From an uncultured Clostridia bacterium (lineage in GTDB: Bacteria > Bacillota > Clostridia > Oscillospirales > CAG-382), in NCBI GenBank assembly GCA_947630765.1, contig CANRIX010000004.1, forward strand, positions 42,879-106,878: a DNA stretch of 64,000 nucleotides, in the 5' to 3' direction. How positions within the stretch are numbered: position 1 is the stretch's first letter; every line of letters starts with the position of its first letter. The notes under the pieces are model-generated. The model was not told the origin of the DNA. It searched no databases and was given only the letters and a program-made list of their open reading frames with translations. This document shows positions 58,954 through 64,000 of the stretch, piece after piece. Both the position numbers and the translations under genes were made by a program.

Positions 58954-58982
58954 ATTGTATACCAATTCCCGGAAAAAAACAA
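58954..58982 (-). promoter_or_regulatory. Promoter of gap
   Basis: Minus strand TTGTTT (58982-58977), 17-base spacer, TACAAT (58959-58954), about 50 bases before the start codon. Confidence 0.7.
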
Positions 58983-59050
58983 GGGTTTTTGATGAAATTT
59001 TCTCGCTTTTTTGCGTAAATTTCTTGTTCACCCTGATGAAAAGGGCGGTT

Positions 59051-59674
59051 TCACGCTTTCCCGATGTACGTCCGCACGCGCAGCGTCGCCCCGCAGCGTC
59101 TCGCGACGGCGTGGCAGAGCGCCAGGCGGTACTTGTCGAGCGTTTCGCCGACGACGGTCATGACCACGTTCGGCACATATTTCGTGCATTCCGCCGTGAA
59201 CGCGAGCATTGCGTCGAACGCCTTTTCCCCGGCTTCCGGCCTGCAGAGCGCGACGTAGTCCGCCGCGTCCGGGGCGTTGAGGCTGACGGACACGCAGTCG
59301 AGCAGTCCCGCGAAGCGGGGGATGCTGTCGGCTGCGCCGTAAAGCATCGCCTGCCCGTTGGTGTTCAGCCGGATCGGCAGGGAATAGGTCGCCTTCAGCT
59401 TCGCGGCGACCTGCAGCAGCACGTCCATGCGCATGGTCGGTTCGCCGTAGCCGCAAAAGACGAATTCTTTGCAGGTTCCGCCCTTGCCGAGCAGGTCCTG
59501 CACGGCGGCGAGCACCTCCTCCGCGGACGGTTCATGGTTCAGCCACAGGCTGTCGCTCCCGTAGGCGCCGTCGCCGTTGTTGCGGATGCAGAACGTGCAG
59601 CGGTTGGTGCAGCGGTTGGTCAGGTTGAGGTAGATCCCATCGCCGACGCGATAGGCGTAGGTGTCAGCTTTCAA
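59051..59674 (-). CDS. TatD-associated radical SAM protein
   Basis: 207 residues from a TTG at 59674 with GGAGG about ten bases upstream. The [4Fe-4S] Cys motif is 'CTNRCTFC' (CxxxCxxC), followed by 'VFCGYGEPTMR'. It matches the family of short radical SAM proteins habitually found next to tatD. The start overlaps the tatD stop, so expression is coupled. The reaction is unknown; the TatD link hints at nucleic acid or protein quality control. Confidence 0.85.
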   Translation of the reverse strand: MKADTYAYRVGDGIYLNLTNRCTNRCTFCIRNNGDGAYGSDSLWLNHEPSAEEVLAAVQDLLGKGGTCKEFVFCGYGEPTMRMDVLLQVAAKLKATYSLPIRLNTNGQAMLYGAADSIPRFAGLLDCVSVSLNAPDAADYVALCRPEAGEKAFDAMLAFTAECTKYVPNVVMTVVGETLDKYRLALCHAVARRCGATLRVRTYIGKA

Positions 59675-60428
59675 TGCGAAACAGCCTCCTTGCGTTTTCT
59701 TCGGTCTCCCGCTCGGCGGTTTCAAACGGCACGCCCCGCACCTCCGCGAGCTTTTGCAGGGTATACCGCAGCATGCCGCTGTCGTTGCGTTCCCCGCGGT
59801 GGGGGACCGGCGTGAGGTAGGGCGCGTCGGTCTCGACGAGGTAGCGGTCGGACGGCACCCACGCGGCGACTTCCGGCGCCTGCCGTGCGTTTTTGAACGT
59901 CAGGACCCCGGAAAAGGAGAGGTACCACCCCATCTTGACCAGTTCCTTCGCCAGTTCGACCGAGCCGGAGAACGAATGCAGCACCCCGGTCACGTTCGGG
60001 AACTCCCGCAGGATCGCCAGCACGTCCCCGTGCGCGTCCCGGTCGTGGATCGAAACCGGCATGCCGGTCCTTTCCGCGAGCGCAAGCTGTGCGCGGAACG
60101 CGGCCTTCTGCGCGTCGCGGGACGGGGTCTCGTAGTGGTAGTCCAGCCCGATCTCCCCGAGGGAAACCACTTTCTGCTGCCCGAGCATGGTCTCCAGTTC
60201 CGCGAGCAGCGCAGGGGAGAGGGCTTCCGCGTGCTCCGGGTGCAGACCGACGGCGGCGTACATCCCGCCGTGCGCTTCCGCGAGGGCGATCGCCGCACGC
60301 GAGCTCGCGAGGTCGCACCCGATGGCGACGACGCCGGTGACCCCGCCCTGCCCGAACAGCCGTCCGAGCAGCTCCTCCCGGTCGGCGTCGTACAGCCGGT
60401 CGTCGTAGTGGGCGTGGGAATCGAACAT
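59664..60428 (-). CDS. tatD: TatD-family metal-dependent hydrolase/DNase
   Basis: 254 residues. The amidohydrolase-fold metal ligands are visible: 'SHAHYDD', Glu in 'GEIGLDYHY', 'HDRDAH', 'HSFSG' and 'VETDAPYLTP'. TatD/YcfH enzymes are 3'-5' exonucleases or related hydrolases. The start overlaps the metG stop (ATGA), continuing the overlapping operon CPBP-tadA-metG-tatD-radical SAM. metG-tatD is a common neighbour pair in Firmicutes. Confidence 0.93.
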   Translation of the reverse strand: MFDSHAHYDDRLYDADREELLGRLFGQGGVTGVVAIGCDLASSRAAIALAEAHGGMYAAVGLHPEHAEALSPALLAELETMLGQQKVVSLGEIGLDYHYETPSRDAQKAAFRAQLALAERTGMPVSIHDRDAHGDVLAILREFPNVTGVLHSFSGSVELAKELVKMGWYLSFSGVLTFKNARQAPEVAAWVPSDRYLVETDAPYLTPVPHRGERNDSGMLRYTLQKLAEVRGVPFETAERETEENARRLFRIES

Positions 60429-62359
60429 CAGCGCACCCTGCTCCCGGCGGGGACCCCGTCGGCGAACAGCACCTTCACCCCGTCCGGCGTATCCGCCGCC
60501 AGCAGCATCCCCTGGCTTTCCACGCCGCGCAGCTTGGCGGGCCTGAGGTTGGAGACCACGACGATGTGCTTCCCGACCAGGTCCTCCGGCTTGTACCACT
60601 GGGAAATGCCGGAAACGATCTGCCGCGTCTCCGCGCCGAGCGAGACCTGCAGCTTCAGCAATTTGTCCGACCCCTTGACCGGCTCGCAGGAAAGCACCTC
60701 CCCGACGGTCAGCGCGACCTTCCCGAAGTCCTCGATCCCGATGACCCCCGGCACGCCCTCCGTTTCGGGTTTCTTTTCCGTTTTTTGGCTCTCCCGTTTC
60801 TTCGCCAGCTCCGCGAGGAACTTCTTTTCGTCGATCCGGGCGAACAGGATCGGCGCGTCGCCGAGCGTATGCCCTGCGCACGGGTAGTCGTAGGAGAACT
60901 TCCCGTCGCAAATTTCCGGCTTTTCCGCCGTCAGGATCCCGTCGATCCGTTCCGCCGCATCCGGCAGGAACGGGGACAGCATGAGGTTGCACAGTCGAAT
61001 GCTCTCGACGAGGTTCGCCAGCACGTCGGCGAGTTCCTGCTTCCTGGATTCGTCCTTCGCAAGCGCCCACGGCGTGGTCTCGTCGATATACTTGTTGCAG
61101 CTCTTGAGCGCGAGGAACACCTGCGCGAGCGCATCCGCCGCACTGTATTCCTCCATGAGCCGATACGCGTTCGCCAGTTTTTCCGAAACCGACCGCTTGA
61201 GCGTTTCGGCGGCGGGCGCATCCGCCCCGCTGTACGCCGGGACGACCCCGCCGAAGTACTGCTTGACCATCGCGACGGTGCGCGAAACCAGGTTGCCGAG
61301 CGTATTGGCGAGGTCGGCGTTGGTCCGCTGGATGAGCAGCTCGTACGAGATGTTCCCGTCCTGATAGAACCCCATTTCGGCGAGCAGGTAGTACCGCACG
61401 GCGTCCAGCCCGAATTCCTCGATCAGCTCGTCGCCATAGAGCACGTTGCCCTTGGATTTGGACATCTTGTCCTGGTCGAACAGCAGCCACGGGTGCCCGA
61501 GCACCTTCTTCGGCAGCGGAAGCCCGAGCGCCATGAGGAAGATGGGCCAGTAGATCGTGTGGAACCGCACGATATCCTTCCCGATGACGTGCAGGTCCGC
61601 CGGCCAGAGCTTCTGGAACTGCTCCGACGGACCGTCCGGGTCGTAGCCGATGGCGGAAATATAGTTGTGCAGGGCGTCCACCCAGACGTAGACGACGTGC
61701 TTTTCGTCGAACGGCACCGGGATACCCCAGCGGAAGGTCGAACGGGAAACGCACAGGTCCTGCAGACCCGGGCGCAGGAAATTGTTGAGCATCTCGTTGC
61801 GGCGGGAGGCGGGGGTGATGAAGTCCTCGTGCTCCTCGATGTGCTTGATCAGCCGGTCGACGTACTTGGACATACGGAAGTAGTAGGCCTCCTCCCGCTT
61901 CTTCGCGACCGGGCGCCCGCAGTCCGGGCAGCAGCCGTCCACCAGCTGGGAATCCGTCCAGAAGGATTCGCAGGGCGTGCAGTAGTTGCCCTCGTAGAAC
62001 CCCTTGTAGATGTCCCCCTGGTCGTAGAACTTCTGGAAAACCTTCTGCACCATCCGCACGTGGTCCTCGTCGGTCGTGCGGATGAATTTGTCGTAGCTGA
62101 TGTGGAAATCGTCCCAGATGGCCCGGATCTGTCCGGCGACCTTGTCGACGTATTCCTGCGGCGTCACGCCGTTCTTTTTCGCTTCCGATTCGATTTTTTC
62201 GCCGTGTTCGTCGGTGCCGGTCAGGAAGAACACGTCGTATCCCTGCATTCGTTTGAACCTCGCGATCGCGTCGGAGAGGATCGCTTCGTACACGTTCCCG
62301 ATGTGGGGTTTCTGCGACGTGTAGGCGATCGCGGTGGTCAGATAGAACTTTTCTTTCAT
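60428..62359 (-). CDS. metG: Methionyl-tRNA synthetase
   Basis: 643 residues. Class I signature 'AYTSQKPHIGN' (HIGH variant), zinc-binding 'CTPCESFW' and 'CCPDCGRP', 'KMSKSKGN', anticodon-binding helical domain, and a C-terminal EMAP/OB tRNA-binding domain ('KVALTVGEVLSCEPVKG', 'LRPAKLRGVESQGM'). Charges tRNA-Met and the initiator tRNA. It overlaps tatD downstream and the tadA stop upstream. No T-box leader is present because it sits inside an operon. Confidence 0.97.
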   Translation of the reverse strand: MKEKFYLTTAIAYTSQKPHIGNVYEAILSDAIARFKRMQGYDVFFLTGTDEHGEKIESEAKKNGVTPQEYVDKVAGQIRAIWDDFHISYDKFIRTTDEDHVRMVQKVFQKFYDQGDIYKGFYEGNYCTPCESFWTDSQLVDGCCPDCGRPVAKKREEAYYFRMSKYVDRLIKHIEEHEDFITPASRRNEMLNNFLRPGLQDLCVSRSTFRWGIPVPFDEKHVVYVWVDALHNYISAIGYDPDGPSEQFQKLWPADLHVIGKDIVRFHTIYWPIFLMALGLPLPKKVLGHPWLLFDQDKMSKSKGNVLYGDELIEEFGLDAVRYYLLAEMGFYQDGNISYELLIQRTNADLANTLGNLVSRTVAMVKQYFGGVVPAYSGADAPAAETLKRSVSEKLANAYRLMEEYSAADALAQVFLALKSCNKYIDETTPWALAKDESRKQELADVLANLVESIRLCNLMLSPFLPDAAERIDGILTAEKPEICDGKFSYDYPCAGHTLGDAPILFARIDEKKFLAELAKKRESQKTEKKPETEGVPGVIGIEDFGKVALTVGEVLSCEPVKGSDKLLKLQVSLGAETRQIVSGISQWYKPEDLVGKHIVVVSNLRPAKLRGVESQGMLLAADTPDGVKVLFADGVPAGSRVR

Positions 62360-62841
62360 CAAAACGTCATTCCTTTCGTATCCGTTTTCCGTTTGCGGAG
62401 TTGGGCAAAAAAATCGGTCAGCAGTCCGGCGCACTCGCTTTCCAGCACCCCGCCGGTCACGTCCGTGTAGTGGTTGAAACGGTAGTCCCGCAGGTCCAGC
62501 ACGCTCCCGTACACCCCCGCCTTCGGGTCGCGGCAGCCGTACACCACGCGCGGGATCCGTGCGTTCAGGATCGCCCCGGCGCACATCGGGCAGGGCTCGA
62601 GCGTCACATACAGCGTGCAGCCCTCCAGCCGCCACGCGCCGGTCTTTCGGCACGCCCGGTCGATGGCGACGATCTCCGCGTGCAGCAGGGCGTTCCGCCG
62701 CGCTTCCCGCAGGTTCCGCCCGGTGGAGAGCAGCTCTCCGTCCTTCACCAGCACCGCCCCGATCGGGACTTCGCCCGCCTTCGCGGCGGCCTTCGCGCGG
62801 GAGATCGCGCGGCGCATCCAGCGCTCGTCCATCCCCGTCAT
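62359..62841 (-). CDS. tadA: tRNA-specific adenosine deaminase TadA
   Basis: 160 residues. Zinc/catalytic motifs 'LHAEIVAI' (HAE) and 'LEPCPMCAGAI' (PCxxC). TadA converts A34 to inosine in tRNA-Arg(ACG). Start 62841 is chosen because its ATG overlaps the upstream stop (ATGA). ATGs at 62832 and 62817 are also possible. The C-terminal part is normal for the family. Confidence 0.93.
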   Translation of the reverse strand: MTGMDERWMRRAISRAKAAAKAGEVPIGAVLVKDGELLSTGRNLREARRNALLHAEIVAIDRACRKTGAWRLEGCTLYVTLEPCPMCAGAILNARIPRVVYGCRDPKAGVYGSVLDLRDYRFNHYTDVTGGVLESECAGLLTDFFAQLRKRKTDTKGMTF

Positions 62842-63833
62842 GGCGCGAAATACAGCAGCCACAGGAGCCAAACGTATCCGGCGGCCAGCAGGTAGAGCGT
62901 GGGGTTGCAGAACACGATCTTCGCGACCTCCCCGCGCCGCGGGAGCAGCCGCTCCGCCGGCGTCGCACGACGCTTCGGGCATCTCCGCCGCAGCAGTTCC
63001 GGGTAGAGGTAGGCGGTAGCCGCTCCGAACCCCAGCAGCAGGAGCAGGCATTCGCCGAGCGTGAACAGCGCCGGGGAATCCTCCGGGAGCATCGAAGTCC
63101 AGTAGCCCGCGCAGGCGGAAAGCAGGTTGTTCGTGTAATGCAGGAGCACCCCGAACCAGATCGAGCCGGTCTGCACAAACGCGAACCCCACGAGACAGCC
63201 GAACCCGAACGCGAAGATGGACTGTGCCGGGTTGAGGTGCATCAGCCCGAACACGAGCGCACTCACCAGCACCGCCGGCGTCTTTCCGACCGCCGGGAGC
63301 AGCATGCGCAGCATCAGCCCCCGGAACAGCCCTTCCTCCAGCAGCGGCGGCAGTACCGCCAATTGCAGGAGGTGCAGCAGGAATCCCGGGACCGAGGTCG
63401 GCAGCGGGTCGCCCCCGGCCGCTTCAAACGGCAGGAGCAGGTCGCCGAACAGCAGCTGCACGACGAGGTTGAGCGCGTACAGCGCACCGATGCACATCGG
63501 GAGGAAGTAGAACGGGTACGGCGGCGCGCCGACCGGGCCGGCGAACGGGTTGACCGCCTTCCCGCGCAGCAGGCGGATCGTCCAGAACAGGAACAGCCCC
63601 GGGAACAATTGCAGCAGGACGTAGAGCGCGATATTCGCCAGTTCGTATTTCCAGTCGGTTTGGAACAGGTCCTCGCCGAACAGGGCGGCCAGCAGCCGTC
63701 CGCCGAACGCGGAGAGCAGCAGGTTCGTCGCCAGCATCAGCAGTCCCGCGAACAGCGCCGCCGTCACGGCGAACGTCGCCTGCCGCGCCGACGCGGCTTT
63801 ATACGCCTTTACCGCCTCCCCGGTGCCTTGCAC
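62838..63833 (-). CDS. CPBP-family intramembrane metalloprotease
   Basis: 331 residues from GTG 63833 (GGGAGGGG seven bases upstream). About eight membrane helices. CPBP/Abi motifs: 'EEGLFRGLMLR' (EExxxR), 'ALVFGLMHLNP' (FxxxH) and 'GVLLHYTNNLLS' (HxxxN). Homologues cleave membrane proteins or process CaaX-like substrates; some act in peptide immunity. First gene of the five-gene overlapping operon. Substrate unknown. Confidence 0.9.
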   Translation of the reverse strand: MQGTGEAVKAYKAASARQATFAVTAALFAGLLMLATNLLLSAFGGRLLAALFGEDLFQTDWKYELANIALYVLLQLFPGLFLFWTIRLLRGKAVNPFAGPVGAPPYPFYFLPMCIGALYALNLVVQLLFGDLLLPFEAAGGDPLPTSVPGFLLHLLQLAVLPPLLEEGLFRGLMLRMLLPAVGKTPAVLVSALVFGLMHLNPAQSIFAFGFGCLVGFAFVQTGSIWFGVLLHYTNNLLSACAGYWTSMLPEDSPALFTLGECLLLLLGFGAATAYLYPELLRRRCPKRRATPAERLLPRRGEVAKIVFCNPTLYLLAAGYVWLLWLLYFAP

Positions 63834-63869
63834 GCTTTTTCCCCTCCCGCTTCTGCCGTTATTTCTATT

Positions 63870-63898
63870 ATTTTACCACAATTTTCAATAGTTGTCAA
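63870..63898 (-). promoter_or_regulatory. Promoter of the CPBP-tadA-metG-tatD operon
   Basis: Minus strand TTGACA (63898-63893), 17-base spacer, TAAAAT (63875-63870). The -35 lies inside the near-palindrome GTTGTCAATTGATAAC (63891-63906), a possible operator. Confidence 0.75.
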
Positions 63899-63914
63899 TT
63901 GATAACGAAAATAT

Positions 63915-64000
63915 TTTCAGTATGACCGTGTCTGTGTTACAATGATGTGTGACAAAAAGCAAAAAAAGAGTGGCGAATAGGAGAAACCTGTGGTAAGGTT
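63915..64000 (+). promoter_or_regulatory. Possible divergent promoter, no gene start within the window
   Basis: A plus-strand TACAAT at 63938-63943 with a weak -35 (TTTCAG, 63915-63920) suggests a gene beginning past the window edge. Nothing else is seen in the last 100 bases. Confidence 0.35.

Noticed and set aside
62360..62400. T-box or riboswitch upstream of metG
   Set aside because: metG starts inside the overlapping tadA stop, leaving no room for a leader.
60566..62470. 634-codon plus-strand frame opposite metG
   Set aside because: Shadow of metG, whose catalytic motifs are all on the minus strand.

Overview
The window looks like the chromosome of a high-GC, spore-forming Firmicute of the class Clostridia, probably a gut-type Oscillospirales or Christensenellales relative. 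The evidence is a SpoIIP gene, a SpoIIE/RsbW-type partner-switching module, DUF1836, a TatD-linked radical SAM protein, a CPBP protease, FchA/FolD, rubrerythrin and consensus TTGACA-17-TATAAT promoters with strong AGGAGG ribosome sites. The backbone is GC-rich with gcg/cgg-heavy codons. Three stretches are visibly more AT-rich and look acquired: about 17.7-23.4 kb, 27.2-28.6 kb and 41.6-52.5 kb.

Layout. 0-11.8 kb (+): the end of a TrmN6/YabB tRNA methyltransferase; a giant membrane-anchored subtilase with Big2, dockerin-like, cohesin-like and cadherin-like domains; a FchA-type cyclohydrolase overlapping a FolD that lacks the usual cyclohydrolase residues; then MoxR ATPase, DUF58 and a TgpA-like transglutaminase. 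12-17.5 kb: spoIIP (-), a tandem DUF305 protein (+), a GH35 beta-galactosidase (-), and DegV with TrhA/hemolysin III (+). 17.7-23.4 kb (-): two lipoproteins, an OmpR-type two-component system and a membrane-protein pair. Three promoters here share an identically spaced 11-nt direct repeat, which suggests a self-contained regulon. 23.5-26.5 kb (+): csoR and copA, with the CsoR operator inside the promoter spacer and a CopZ-like domain fused to CopA behind its own internal ribosome site. 26.7-31.1 kb: an XRE regulator, an S41-like protease, two copies of an unrecognised repeat flanking a small basic protein gene, rubrerythrin, a HAD phosphatase and a lipoprotein.

31.4-36.7 kb (-): a 1762-residue cell-wall protein with a transglutaminase-like domain, Cys-pair repeats, a proline/aspartate tandem repeat and a sortase-type tail. 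37-41.3 kb (+): a condensation-type acyltransferase, a STAS antagonist, and a sensor protein carrying both a PP2C phosphatase and a GHKL kinase domain.

41.6-52.5 kb is an accessory island next to two tRNA genes. It holds a TIR-STAND-TPR protein (candidate anti-phage NADase), a tyrosine-integrase relic, a Phd/Doc toxin-antitoxin pair, a Sel1-repeat protein, a BC1881-family small protein, an agmatine-deiminase-like enzyme, a GNAT, several unknowns and a frameshifted gene. 52.5-57.5 kb: tRNA-fMet and tRNA-Leu (-), then DUF1836, a NfeD-like protein with a His/Asp-rich insert, flotillin and membrane proteins (+). 57.6-63.9 kb (-): a third repeat copy, gap, and a tightly overlapping operon CPBP protease - tadA - metG - tatD - radical SAM.

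All calls come from reading the sequence and recalled family motifs. No searches were run.
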